Below, piece by piece: positions 43,382 through 52,473 of a stretch of 64,000 bases of DNA. The first letter of the stretch is position 1; the number at the start of each line of letters is the position of its first letter. The stretch comes from Alphaproteobacteria bacterium (GTDB lineage: Bacteria; Pseudomonadota; Alphaproteobacteria; TMED109), in assembly GCA_022819905.1 (NCBI GenBank), contig JAJEGJ010000008.1:36697-100696 (forward strand). The letters are read 5' to 3'. The notes beneath the pieces were generated by a model. It saw only the letters and a list, made by a program, of their open reading frames with translations, did not search any database and was not told the origin of the DNA. Position numbers and translations under genes: made by a program.

Positions 43382-46141
43382 CTATCGCGGATCCGCCAGC
43401 GGCTCCACCCGCACGGCGCAGTACTTGAACTCGGGAATCTTGCCCACGGGGTCGAGCGCGGGATTCGTGAGCAGGTTGGCGGCGGCTTCCGCAAAGGCGA
43501 ACGGCACGAACACGGCGCCGTCCGGCACCGCGTCGTCGACACGTGCAGTCAGGTCAACCGAGCCGCGGCGGGTGGCCAGTCGCACCCTGCCACCGGGCTC
43601 TGCCCCCAGTCGCGCGAGCTCGGCTGAGGAAAGACTCGCGACGGGCGCCGGTTCCAGCGTATCGAGAACGCTCGAGCGCCGGCTCATCGCCCCGGTGTGC
43701 CAGTGCTCCAGCTGGCGCCCGGTCATCAGCACCAGCGGAAATTCCGCGTCCGGGGATTCGTCGGGCGGCACCAGCCCGGCCGGGACAAGCTTGCCACGCC
43801 CGTCGGCGGTCGGGAAGCGGTCAGCGAAGACGATGTCGTCTCCGGGTTGGTCGGGCGAGGAGCAGGGATAGGTGACGGAACTCTCCGACTCCACCCGGTC
43901 CCAGGTGATGTTATCGAGCGATGGCATCACGGTCTTCATCTCGGCAAAGACGTCCGCCGGGCCGCGGTAGTTCCAGTCGAGGCCGATGCGCCGGGCAATT
44001 TCCTGAACGATCCACAAGTCCTGGCGGGCCTCGCCCGGCAGGTCCAGCGCCTGCCGGCCCCGTTGCACCTGCCGGTTCGTATTGGTGACGGTGCCGTCCT
44101 TCTCGGGCCAGGCCGAAGCGGGCAGCACGACATCTGCATGCCATGCGGTCTCGGTGAGGAAGAGATCCTGGACCACCAGGTGTTCGAGCCGGGCGAGCCC
44201 CTCGCGGGCATGCGCCGCATCGGGGTCGGACATGGCCGGGTTCTCCCCCATGACGTAGAGGCCACGGATCGCGCCGGCGTAAATGGAGTTCATGATCTCG
44301 ACGACCGTCAGCCCGCGCTCGGGTGCCAGCGGCCGGCCCCAAAGCTCTTCGAACTGCTGACGGATCGCGTCCGCATCGACCGGCTGGTAGTCCGGATAGA
44401 CCATCGGCACCAGTCCGGCGTCCGATGCGCCTTGGACATTGTTCTGGCCGCGAAGCGGATGCAGGCCCGTTCCCGGCCGTCCCACGTGACCGGTGATCAG
44501 TGCGAGCGAGATGAGGCAGCGCGCGTTGTCGGTGCCATGCACGTGCTGCGAGATACCCATGCCCCAGAAGATGATGGCGCGTTCGGCCTGCGCGTATTCC
44601 CGTGCGACCGCACGCAGGGTGTCGGGATCGATGCCGCAGATGGGCGCCATCGCCTCCGGCGAGAACGCCGCGACGTGCGCGGCGAGGCGGTCGAACCCTT
44701 CGGTGCGCGCCTGCACGAACTGCGGGTCGTAGAGGTTTTCGGCGACGATGACATGCAGCAGCGCGTTCAGCAGGGCGACATCGGTGCCCGGCCGGAAGCG
44801 CAGCATGTGCTTGGCGTGACGCTCGAGGCCCTGGCCGCGCGGATCCATCACGATGAGCGACGCCCGCCGGGCCGCCTGCTTGAAGAACGTCGCCGCCACC
44901 GGATGATTCTCGGTCGGGTTGGCGCCGATCACGACCACCACATCGGCGTCGGCGACCGAGGTGAACGGCGCCGTGACCGCGCCAGAGCCGATGCCTTCGA
45001 GGAGGGCGGCGACGGACGACGCGTGGCAGAGGCGGGTGCAGTGGTCCACGTTGTTGGTGCCGAACCCCTGCCGCACCAGCTTCTGAACCAGGTAGGCCTC
45101 CTCGTTCGACCCCTTGGCCGAACCGAAGCCGGCCAGCGCACCCGGTCCATCCCGATCCCGGATCCGCACCAGGCCGGCCGCCGTCCGGTCCAGGGCTTCG
45201 TCCCACGTGGCCTCGCGAAAATGGGTCCACGGCGCCCGCGGATCCACCTCGGCGTCGCCGCTCTTTGGTGGAGCGTCGTCCCGACGCACCAGCGGCCGGA
45301 GCAGCCGGTCCGGGTGACGCACGTAGTCGAACCCGAATCGCCCCTTGACGCACAGGCGACTCTCGTTCGCCGGACCGTCCCGGCCGCGGACGGCAACGAT
45401 GTCGCCGTCCGCGACCTGGTACGTGATCTGGCAGCCCACACCACAGTACGGACAGACGCTGTGGGTCTCGCTGAACGCGAGCCGGCGATCGGCTCCGCCT
45501 GCGTCGACCCGGGTGGCCTCCATCAGTGCCCCGGTCGGGCACGCCTGCACGCACTCGCCACAGGCCACGCAGGTGCTGTTTCCCATCGGATCGTCGAAGT
45601 CGAACACGATCTTGGACTCCGCACCACGCTCCGCCATGCCGATGACGTCGTTGACCTGCACCTCTCGGCAGGCCCGCACGCAGAGATTGCAATGGATGCA
45701 GGCGTCGAGGCGCACCCGCATGGCAGGATGACTGGGATCGGGCGCCGGTCTGGCGCCGGCGGGAAAGCGGCTGTCGGCCACGCCCATGCGATCGGACCAC
45801 TGCCACAGCCTTGCCTCCTGGTCCGGCGCCTGGGCCCGGGCCGGCTGGTCGGCGAGCAGCAGTTCCATCACCATGGCGCGGGCCCGCTGCGCCCGGGGGC
45901 TCTGCGTGCGGACCACCATGTCGGGCTCGGGCCGGCGGATGCACGATGCGGCAAGCGTCCGCTCGCCGTCGATCTCCACCATGCAGATGCGGCAGTTTCC
46001 GTCCGCCCGATAACCACGGGCTTCCGAAAAACACAGGTGCGGCAGGTCGAGCCCCTGGCGCTGCGCCACCTGCCACAGCGTCTCGTTGTCGCGGGCTTCG
46101 ACCGGCGCGCCGTCGAGCGTGAACCGTATGCGCTTACCCAT
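43382..46141 (-). CDS. fdsA: NAD-dependent formate dehydrogenase, molybdopterin catalytic subunit (FdsA-type)
   Basis: 919 aa. In order: an N-terminal 2Fe-2S domain (CFSEARGYRADGNCRIC), two 4Fe-4S clusters (CIHCNLCVRACREV and CVACGECVQACPTG), then the catalytic 4Fe-4S motif CPYCGVGC. The active site NNVDHCTRLCHASSVAAL has Cys where E. coli FdhF has selenocysteine, so no SECIS is needed. The bis-MGD cofactor domain ends with ARLGAEPGGRVRLATRRG. It oxidises formate to CO2 and passes electrons to the FdsGB flavoprotein. Its ATG lies inside the fdsGB stop region (8-nt overlap). No fdsC/fdhD or fdsD follows; ruvX converges immediately. Confidence 0.95.
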   Translation of the reverse strand: MGKRIRFTLDGAPVEARDNETLWQVAQRQGLDLPHLCFSEARGYRADGNCRICMVEIDGERTLAASCIRRPEPDMVVRTQSPRAQRARAMVMELLLADQPARAQAPDQEARLWQWSDRMGVADSRFPAGARPAPDPSHPAMRVRLDACIHCNLCVRACREVQVNDVIGMAERGAESKIVFDFDDPMGNSTCVACGECVQACPTGALMEATRVDAGGADRRLAFSETHSVCPYCGVGCQITYQVADGDIVAVRGRDGPANESRLCVKGRFGFDYVRHPDRLLRPLVRRDDAPPKSGDAEVDPRAPWTHFREATWDEALDRTAAGLVRIRDRDGPGALAGFGSAKGSNEEAYLVQKLVRQGFGTNNVDHCTRLCHASSVAALLEGIGSGAVTAPFTSVADADVVVVIGANPTENHPVAATFFKQAARRASLIVMDPRGQGLERHAKHMLRFRPGTDVALLNALLHVIVAENLYDPQFVQARTEGFDRLAAHVAAFSPEAMAPICGIDPDTLRAVAREYAQAERAIIFWGMGISQHVHGTDNARCLISLALITGHVGRPGTGLHPLRGQNNVQGASDAGLVPMVYPDYQPVDADAIRQQFEELWGRPLAPERGLTVVEIMNSIYAGAIRGLYVMGENPAMSDPDAAHAREGLARLEHLVVQDLFLTETAWHADVVLPASAWPEKDGTVTNTNRQVQRGRQALDLPGEARQDLWIVQEIARRIGLDWNYRGPADVFAEMKTVMPSLDNITWDRVESESSVTYPCSSPDQPGDDIVFADRFPTADGRGKLVPAGLVPPDESPDAEFPLVLMTGRQLEHWHTGAMSRRSSVLDTLEPAPVASLSSAELARLGAEPGGRVRLATRRGSVDLTARVDDAVPDGAVFVPFAFAEAAANLLTNPALDPVGKIPEFKYCAVRVEPLADPR

Positions 46142-47822
46142 GGTTCAGCTTCACGTCCTCTCGGAAACGCCGCAGTACCGAATTCAGGGGGTTGGCGGCC
46201 GCCTGCCCCAAGCCGCAGATGGATGCGTCGGCCATGGCCTCGGCGAGTTCCTCGAGCAGCGGCTCGTCCCAGTGCTCCCGTTCCATGAGTTTCACAGCCT
46301 TTTCCGTACCCACCCGGCACGGGGTGCATTGTCCGCAGCTCTCGTCCTCGAAAAAGCGCATCAGATTCAGCGCGACCGCCCGCATGTCGTCCTGATCCGA
46401 CAGCACGACGACGGCGTGCGAACCCACAAAGCAGTCGTGTGCCTCGAGCACCCCGAAGTCGAGCGCCAGGTCCGCCATACCGGCAGGCAGGATGCCGCCC
46501 GAGGCGCCGCCTGGGAGATAGCCCTTGAAGGTGTGCCCGTCGGCCATCCCGCCGCAGTGTTCGTCGATGAGCTCACGGACCGTGATTCCGGCAGCCGCCA
46601 CTTTCACCCCGGGGTCGCGCACCCGGCCGGACACGCTGTAGCTGCGGAGCCCGCGGCCGGCGCTGCCCCCATAGTTCGCGAACCATGCCGGGCCCCGCTC
46701 CAGAATATCTCGCACCCAGAAGAGGGTTTCCACATTTTGCACGAGCGTCGGGCGGCCAAACAGGCCGTTTTCGGCCACGTACGGAGGCCGGTGACGCGGC
46801 AGTCCGCGCTTGCCTTCCAGCGATTCGATCATTGCCGATTCTTCACCGCAGATGTACGCCCCGGCGCCCCGGCGAAGCTCGAGGCGGGTATGCGGTGTCA
46901 GTCCGCGCGCCTCCACCATGGCGATTTCCGTCAGCAGCAGTTCCCGCACGTCCGGGTATTCATCCCGAAGATAGATGTAGGACGTTTCCGCTTCGACCGC
47001 CCAGGCGGCGATGAGGACGCCCTCGAGAAATCGATGCGGGTCCGTCACCAGATAATGCCGGTCCTTGAAGGTGCCGGGCTCGCCCTCGTCGGCATTGACC
47101 GCCAGCAGTCGCGGTCCGGGATGGCCCCGCACGATCCTCCACTTGCGGCCGGTCGGAAAGCCGGCACCGCCCAGGCCCTTCAGGCCAGAATCGTCAAGCG
47201 CCGCCACGATCGATTCGAACGGACGCGCCCCGCCCAGACAGGCGTTCAGGGCGCGATAGCCGCCATCGTCCAGATAGTCGGACAAGCCACGGTATGCGGG
47301 CACGCGCGGGCTCCGCTTCCCGGCCCGCACCGTCGCGAGTACCGCGTCGGTGCTGGCGCGGTTCACGTGCCGATGCCCTACCTCGACGATCGGCGCCTGG
47401 TCGCAGCGGCCCATGCAGGGGGCTCGGACCACACGCACACCGGCGTCCGCTGCGGCCCGGAGAGCGGAATCGAGTTCGAGTGCCCCTGCCAGTTCGCAGG
47501 AGAGGCCATCGCATACGCGGAGCGTCGTCTCAGCCGGCTGCTCGCCTTCCTCCAGGACATCGAAGTGCGCATAGAAGGTGGCGGTTTCGTAGACCTCGGC
47601 CATCGACAGGCGCATCTCTGCGGCCAGTGCAGCGAGATGGGCAGGTGACAGTCCCTGATAGCGGTCCTGCAGCAGGTGCAGGTGCTCGATCAGCAGATCG
47701 CGGCGTCGGGGCCGGTCCCCCAGGACGTTGCGCACCTCGGCGAGGGCTGCCGGCTCGACGGCTCGTCCTTTGGGCCTGGGTCGACCACGCCCGCGGCCCG
47801 CACCAGGGTGACGTTTGGGCAT
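46134..47822 (-). CDS. Fused FdsG-FdsB (NuoE-NuoF-like) subunit of NAD formate dehydrogenase
   Basis: 562 aa combining two normally separate subunits. Residues ~15-160 are NuoE/FdsG-like with 2Fe-2S ligands CDGLSC and CMGRC. Residues ~165-562 are NuoF/FdsB-like: GLKGLGGAGFPTGRKW (NADH site), VNADEGEPGTFKDRH (FMN), GAGAYICGEESAMI and SCGQCTPCRVG with a later ICGLG for 4Fe-4S. ATG 47822 gives the start; an open frame upstream is within the preceding gene. It transfers electrons from FdsA to NAD+. The fusion removes the usual fdsG/fdsB boundary. 16 nt after the flavin monooxygenase-like gene. Confidence 0.9.
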   Translation of the reverse strand: MPKRHPGAGRGRGRPRPKGRAVEPAALAEVRNVLGDRPRRRDLLIEHLHLLQDRYQGLSPAHLAALAAEMRLSMAEVYETATFYAHFDVLEEGEQPAETTLRVCDGLSCELAGALELDSALRAAADAGVRVVRAPCMGRCDQAPIVEVGHRHVNRASTDAVLATVRAGKRSPRVPAYRGLSDYLDDGGYRALNACLGGARPFESIVAALDDSGLKGLGGAGFPTGRKWRIVRGHPGPRLLAVNADEGEPGTFKDRHYLVTDPHRFLEGVLIAAWAVEAETSYIYLRDEYPDVRELLLTEIAMVEARGLTPHTRLELRRGAGAYICGEESAMIESLEGKRGLPRHRPPYVAENGLFGRPTLVQNVETLFWVRDILERGPAWFANYGGSAGRGLRSYSVSGRVRDPGVKVAAAGITVRELIDEHCGGMADGHTFKGYLPGGASGGILPAGMADLALDFGVLEAHDCFVGSHAVVVLSDQDDMRAVALNLMRFFEDESCGQCTPCRVGTEKAVKLMEREHWDEPLLEELAEAMADASICGLGQAAANPLNSVLRRFREDVKLNHG

Positions 47823-47838
47823 CCGTTCCCGCCGCCGC

Positions 47839-49056
47839 TCAGAAGAACATGGAATCGACGGGCAGACCGAGGAGATGGCGACCCACCAGTTCGTAGTTCT
47901 CGTGCCGCCCCTGCACCTGCTGCGAAACCGCATAGGCATCGCGGAGGCGCTGCTCGAACGGCTGCGACGTGAACACGGCCGTCGCCCCGGCCATCCGGTA
48001 CGCCTGCTCCGCTACGCGCGTCGCTTCGTGAATGGCGTGCGTCGTGGCAAGCCGGAGCGGCGCCCGCTCGGCCGGAGTGACCTGGCCCGACGCTTCGACC
48101 CTGCGCCACACGTCGCCCAGTACCTGGGCACGGAAGGCGCGGGCTGCTCCGAGGCGGGCCTCGAGCTCGGCCAGGCGTGAATGCACGACCGGACTGTCGC
48201 GCATCGCGGTCGGGGCCCCGCGCGCAGTTTTCGTTTGCGCCAGGTCGACAAGTCGGTCGAGGACGGCGCGGGCGTTCCCGACCGCGACGCCCGCGAACAC
48301 GGACGCATACACGTGGACCACGGGAAACCGGAAGAGGGTGGCGTCGCTCCGGCGGTCGGTGGCCGCATCCCGGTTCAGCGTGAAAGCGTCCTCGACCATG
48401 AGTTCGTTCACGGTGTACCCCTCGCTGCGCGTTCCGCGAAGGCCCACCACATGCCAGTCGTCATGGATTTCGGCGGCGCTCCTCGGAAACAGCGCCGTAC
48501 GGGTGACCGGTCGACCCGCCGCATCCGTACGCGGCGCTCCGTCCCTGTCCTCGACGGTGCAGTGCCCGCCCAGCCACGTCGCGTGGTCGCTGCCGCTGGC
48601 GAACCGCCACGTGCCGCTCACGCGATATCCGCCGTCGGTCGCCACCGCCGTCCCGACCGCGCCGGCACCCCACGCGAGAACAGCGTTGCCGGGCCCGAAC
48701 ACCTGCTCGGCCACCCGCGGCTCGAGATACGCAGCCGCGGTTGCGCAACCCAGCGCCTGTCCAAGGCACCACCCGGCACTGGCATCGGCCGCGGCGATCA
48801 ACTCGGTGATGTCCGCGAGCTCCGCGAGCGGCAATTCGGCACCACCCAGCCAGCCGGGCAGGCTTAACCGAAACAGTTCCGCATCGTGCATGGCGGCGAG
48901 CACCGGCACCGGGAGCCGGGCCTCCTGCTCAATGCTCGATGATGCTTCGGCGATCACCGCCGCCGCCAAGCGGCATCGGGCAAGATCCGGCCGGCCAACG
49001 GGCTCTGCCCGCTGAGCCGGTGCAGGAGCCGGGGCCAGTTCCGGGCGTGTCGTCAT
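47839..49056 (-). CDS. Acyl-CoA dehydrogenase-fold flavin monooxygenase-like protein
   Basis: 405 aa. The helical N-terminal domain has LPGWLGGAELPLAELADITELIAAADASAGWCLGQ. GYRVSGTWRFASGSDHATWLGG is the beta-barrel segment shared by group D monooxygenases (HsaA, DszC, acyl-CoA-dehydrogenase C-terminal type-2 family). RLRDAYAVSQQVQGRHENYELVGRHLLG is the typical C-terminus. The catalytic Glu of true acyl-CoA dehydrogenases is not evident. It would use reduced flavin to oxygenate or desulfurise an unknown substrate. Co-directional with the formate dehydrogenase genes (16-nt gap), which is unusual company. Confidence 0.8.
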   Translation of the reverse strand: MTTRPELAPAPAPAQRAEPVGRPDLARCRLAAAVIAEASSSIEQEARLPVPVLAAMHDAELFRLSLPGWLGGAELPLAELADITELIAAADASAGWCLGQALGCATAAAYLEPRVAEQVFGPGNAVLAWGAGAVGTAVATDGGYRVSGTWRFASGSDHATWLGGHCTVEDRDGAPRTDAAGRPVTRTALFPRSAAEIHDDWHVVGLRGTRSEGYTVNELMVEDAFTLNRDAATDRRSDATLFRFPVVHVYASVFAGVAVGNARAVLDRLVDLAQTKTARGAPTAMRDSPVVHSRLAELEARLGAARAFRAQVLGDVWRRVEASGQVTPAERAPLRLATTHAIHEATRVAEQAYRMAGATAVFTSQPFEQRLRDAYAVSQQVQGRHENYELVGRHLLGLPVDSMFF

Positions 49057-49383
49057 CTGCCGGGCCAGGGTCTGACGCCGCTGCGCACGCTTCCGGCTCG
49101 CCGGGGGCGTGCGGACGCCGACCGGGCCCCGAAAACCGTCGAAACGTAATGACCCATCAGCACCGGCGCCTCCCCCATGACTTTACCCCGGAAACTTCGG
49201 CAGCGCCGGATTTGTCCCTGCTACTGGGCGGGCAGCCATGGACGGACTCGCCAAATGGCGACGAACCTTCGCAGCCCATCCCCGCCATCGCCACGGCGCC
49301 AACGAGAAAGGGTGCACGGACCAGGGGATCGATCCACTCGCGCGCCGGCAGCCAGTCCGGCGTGCCCACGGGCTCGCGATGCT
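49057..49383. other. Intergenic region
   Basis: 327 nt between two minus-strand genes. A minus-strand frame from a GTG near 49363 down to 49157 encodes about 69 residues with one hydrophobic patch (LVRAPFLVGAVAMAGMG), but there is no strong ribosome-binding site or family resemblance, so I do not call it a gene. Nothing else is recognised. Confidence 0.35.
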
Positions 49384-50298
49384 CTAACGGCCCCAACGAA
49401 GCGACACCGGATCGAGCGGGCGGGCGAGTTCCATCAGCCCCGCCCGCACCTCGGGTGCCAGCGGGCCAAGCGGCGCGCGCACGTGATCCGAACGAATCAC
49501 GCCTCCGGCCTGCATGAGTGCCTTGCAGGCCCGAAGTCCGCACTGACGGTTCTCAAAGTTGATGAGCGGCAGCACGCGAGCGTACGCAGCGGCGGCCTCG
49601 TCCCTTTGGCCGTTGCGATGGGCTTCCACGATCGGCTTCAGAAGGTCCGGAACAAGGGCACTCGGCATCGTGCCCGTCGCCCCGGCGTCGAGGTCCGCCA
49701 GCAGGGTGATCGCCTCCTCACCGTCGAACGGCCCCTCGATCGCGTCGCCGCCCGCCCGGATCAGGGCTCGAAGCTTCGCCGCAGCCTGCGGTGTTTCGAT
49801 CTTGAAGTAGGCGACCTCGTCGATCTCCCGCGCCAGACGGACCAGGAACGGCACGCTGAGCTCTACACCCGACAGCGGCGCGTCCTGCACCATGATCGGC
49901 AGGCCCGCTTCCGCCGCTTGGGCGAATTGTTCGCGCGTCTGCTCCTCGGTGCCCTTGAGTGCCGCTCCGTGGTAGGGCGGCATCAGCATCATCATGGACG
50001 CCCCGAGTTCCGCCGCCCTCCGGCAGCGTTCCACGACGATCCTGGTCGAATAGTGCGAAGCGGCGACGATGACCGGAATGCGGCCGGCGACATGTTCAAT
50101 GCAGTGTCGCGCAAGGATCTCCCGTTCCTCGTCGGAAAGCAGGAACTGCTCGGAATAGTTGGCGAGAATGCAGAGCCCGTCCGATCCCTGGTCCACCATG
50201 CAGTCGAGCGCCCGCTTCTGTCCCTCCAGGTCGAGGTCGCCGGTCTCGGTAAAGATGGTGGGCACGACCGGCCACACACCGCGATAAGGTCCCGCCAT
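49384..50298 (-). CDS. Dihydrodipicolinate synthase/N-acetylneuraminate lyase (DapA) family protein
   Basis: 304 aa TIM barrel. GVWPVVPTIFTETGDLDLEGQ opens the family; the Schiff-base Lys is in VAYFKIETPQAAAKL. The start ATG 50298 follows GGAAG; the frame is open a further 24 codons. These class I aldolases or dehydratases act on pyruvate or 2-keto-3-deoxy sugar acids. A true DapA would be near lysine or cell-wall genes. Here a role in 2-keto-3-deoxy acid catabolism is possible, especially with a pentonate-type dehydratase at the far left of the window, but the two are 48 kb apart. Confidence 0.85.
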   Translation of the reverse strand: MAGPYRGVWPVVPTIFTETGDLDLEGQKRALDCMVDQGSDGLCILANYSEQFLLSDEEREILARHCIEHVAGRIPVIVAASHYSTRIVVERCRRAAELGASMMMLMPPYHGAALKGTEEQTREQFAQAAEAGLPIMVQDAPLSGVELSVPFLVRLAREIDEVAYFKIETPQAAAKLRALIRAGGDAIEGPFDGEEAITLLADLDAGATGTMPSALVPDLLKPIVEAHRNGQRDEAAAAYARVLPLINFENRQCGLRACKALMQAGGVIRSDHVRAPLGPLAPEVRAGLMELARPLDPVSLRWGR

Positions 50299-50672
50299 GA
50301 GCTTCCACTCCCAATGCGCATACGCCGACCGGAAGACCACCGGCGGTCGGTGAACCACCCGCTGTTCCACCGCCAGCCTTCACCGGGGACACGGTACCAT
50401 CGTTGCCTTCTGATGATCTGCTGACGGTCCCAGCGCCGTTGTCCTAGGGTCTCCCCGCCGAAGCTGACTTCCCGTTTTCACCGGGGTGTTCCCCTGCGTG
50501 GCTCCGATCGCACAGCGATGTTTCCGGGGCCGGTGGCGTCAGCGCCGCGCCAACGGACCAAACAGCCTGCTGCCGGTGTGTTCTGGTGCCCGGCCCAGGA
50601 GAACCGGTTCCGGTTCTTGCCGGATATTGAAATCACCTACGTGACTTGCATGGTCTAGTGGCAAAGACCATA
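50299..50672. other. Intergenic promoter region of the toxin-antitoxin module
   Basis: 374 nt between the divergent DapA-family gene and the antitoxin. Apart from the inverted repeat at 50650-50671 (listed separately), I see no gene or RNA. Confidence 0.4.
50650..50671 (+). promoter_or_regulatory. Inverted repeat, likely autoregulatory operator of the Phd/VapC module
   Basis: ATGGTCT (50650-50656) and AGACCAT (50665-50671) are perfect 7-bp arms with an 8-nt spacer. A further ATGGTC follows at 50673-50678, overlapping the antitoxin start region. Type II antitoxins of this family typically repress their own promoter through such repeats. Confidence 0.6.
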
Positions 50673-50681
50673 ATGGTCACG

Positions 50682-50963
50682 ATGACTGCTGTATCGATTT
50701 CAGACCTGAAAGCCAATCTCTCACGCCACCTCCGGGAAGTCCGTCGCGGCGGCGAGATTCAGGTGCTGGAACGCGGAACCCCGGTCGCCAGGCTGGTCCC
50801 GCCCGCGCAAGTCGACGACCGCGGGATTCGCGACCGGCTCGTCGCCGCGGGCCTGATGCGGCCCGGCAGTGGCAGCGCCGCCACCATTCTCGACCAACCG
50901 CCGCTGGAGTTGCCGGCAAGCCTGTCCGAGGCCTTGGCTGCGGATCGTGCCGATCGCCTGTGA
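50682..50963 (+). CDS. Antitoxin, Phd/YefM family
   Basis: 93 aa from the ATG at 50682 (50673 is an alternative). AVSISDLKANLSRHLREVRRGG and VLERGTPVARLVP are the Phd/YefM DNA-binding fold. The C-terminal part, rich in Ala/Leu/Asp (PLELPASLSEALAADRADRL), is the expected toxin-neutralising tail. Its TGA overlaps the toxin GTG as GTGA, so the two are translationally coupled. Confidence 0.87.
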   Translation: MTAVSISDLKANLSRHLREVRRGGEIQVLERGTPVARLVPPAQVDDRGIRDRLVAAGLMRPGSGSAATILDQPPLELPASLSEALAADRADRL

Positions 50964-51382
50964 GGTACTGGGACGCATCCGCACTGGTGCCACTGGCCGT
51001 CGCCGAGCCCCGAAGTGCGTTGGTGCGCGCATGGCTGTCGGACGATGATCACATAGTCACCTGGGCATGGACCCGGACCGAGATCACGAGCGCGATCGAG
51101 CGCCGGGCCCGCGATGGGACGCTGTCGCGGGAGCAACGCCGGGAAACGCTCGGACGATTCGACGCGCTTGCCGAGAGTTGGGACGAGATCACGGACCTGC
51201 TCGCCGTACGAGCCCGGGCGAATGCACTTCTGGCGCGACACCCGCTCCGAGCTGCCGACGCCGGTCAACTCGGTGCCGCTCTGTTGGTCCAGGAGCAAAT
51301 GGCAGGAGCGCTCACGTTCGTGTGTTTGGACTCTTCGTTGGCATTGGCAGCCGAGCGAGAACAGCTAACGATTGCCATCTGA
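50960..51382 (+). CDS. vapC: PIN-domain ribonuclease toxin (VapC family)
   Basis: 140 aa, GTG start overlapping the antitoxin stop. Acidic residues of the PIN active site are seen in RYWDASALVPL, TRTEITSAIERR, RAADAGQLGAALL and FVCLDSSLALAAE. VapC toxins are Mg-dependent RNases that cleave tRNA or rRNA when the antitoxin is degraded. It is a module typical of accessory DNA; the genes to the right are decayed or patchy. Confidence 0.88.
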   Translation: MRYWDASALVPLAVAEPRSALVRAWLSDDDHIVTWAWTRTEITSAIERRARDGTLSREQRRETLGRFDALAESWDEITDLLAVRARANALLARHPLRAADAGQLGAALLVQEQMAGALTFVCLDSSLALAAEREQLTIAI

Positions 51383-51717
51383 GAAACTGATACCGGCCGC
51401 AGCATTGGTCGAACGCGCGTCATTCGTGATGCGCCGCTTGCGGTGCGACCCGCTGGGCGGTTCCGGAACGGGGGCCGGCGGTGGGCAGCCGCACGCCGCA
51501 GCACGAACGTAGACACCTCCATTATCAGTGATTCCGTTGGCATCCAGGCAACCAAACTCGCCCTGGTCCGCGGCATGCGATGGCGGGCCCCGGAGCTCGG
51601 TCCAACGAACAACGAGCTGCCTCGCTGTCCGTCTTGGACGGGCGAATTGCTCATCCGGCCGCGCGCTCTACCCCCAGAGCATCAGTCCAGAAGCAAGGAG
51701 AGAAATCAGCGGCGGCG
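51383..51717. other. Intergenic region, nothing recognised
   Basis: 335 nt between the convergent vapC and enoyl-CoA hydratase genes. No ORF with family resemblance, no hairpin with a T-run, and no RNA gene were seen. Confidence 0.4.
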
Positions 51718-52473
51718 TCAGCGTCTCCGATCAAGAAACCGAGCCATCGCGGCCTGCGGCTCGCCGCTCGCATAAGCGAGGGGCTGCAGACGAATGGCCG
51801 CATCGAACGCGGAGTCCCAGGCGGCCTGGGTCATCTCCCTCAGCCTGAGCTTCGAAAGTCGGAAGGCGTTTGGCGGCTTTTCGGCGAGCAGGCGGGCCTC
51901 CTGCAGCGCCTCGTCCACCAATGCTTCCGCGGCAACCAGGCGATCGAGGAGCCCAATCCGCAGAGCTTCATCAGCCATCACCAGGCGCCCGGACAGGGCG
52001 AGGTCCTGCGTGCGGCTGTGCCCCAGGGCCAGTTCCATGAGTTGCACGCCGATGACGCTCGCCAGGCCGACATTGATCTCCGGCTGGCCGATGCGGGTGG
52101 CCGGCTGCCCGATCCGAAGATCGCACAGGAGCGCGATCTGGAGGCCCGCGCCCGCAGCCACGCCGTTGATCGCCCCGATACACGGCTTGTCGAGGTTGCG
52201 AATGGCATCGTGGTGGCGGCGAAGATCCGCCACCCAGGTTCCGCTGGTCCTTTCGTTCAGGTCTCGGGTCTCGGCAAGATCGTTGCCGGCGCAAAACGCC
52301 TTGTCTCCTGCACCGGTGATGACGACAGCGCGAACGGCCGAATCGTCGTTCACCGGCGCAAGCGCCGTGATGATCTCGCTCCGCATGCCGGCATGACTGG
52401 CATTGCGCGCTTCGGGCCGGTCCAGCGTGATGATTCGGATCCCGTCTTCGTCGTGAACGTCAATGAACTGCAT
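51718..52473 (-). CDS. Enoyl-CoA hydratase/isomerase family protein (crotonase fold)
   Basis: 251 aa. Oxyanion-hole segments AFCAGNDLAE (residues ~60-69) and NGVAAGAGLQIAL are present, and QPEINVGLASVIG contains the Glu position used by hydratases. LVMADEALRIGLLDRLV is the conserved region after it. It probably hydrates or isomerises an acyl-CoA in fatty or aromatic acid breakdown. No partner beta-oxidation genes are adjacent. The start ATG 52473 is standard. Confidence 0.9.
   Translation of the reverse strand: MQFIDVHDEDGIRIITLDRPEARNASHAGMRSEIITALAPVNDDSAVRAVVITGAGDKAFCAGNDLAETRDLNERTSGTWVADLRRHHDAIRNLDKPCIGAINGVAAGAGLQIALLCDLRIGQPATRIGQPEINVGLASVIGVQLMELALGHSRTQDLALSGRLVMADEALRIGLLDRLVAAEALVDEALQEARLLAEKPPNAFRLSKLRLREMTQAAWDSAFDAAIRLQPLAYASGEPQAAMARFLDRRR

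Noticed and set aside
43697..46288. Very long plus-strand open frame (863 codons)
   Set aside because: Antisense shadow of fdsA caused by high GC; composition is His/Arg-rich and no family is recognisable, whereas fdsA has all cluster motifs.
49157..49363. 69-residue minus-strand frame downstream of the DapA-family gene
   Set aside because: No convincing ribosome-binding site or homologous motif; one hydrophobic patch alone is not enough.
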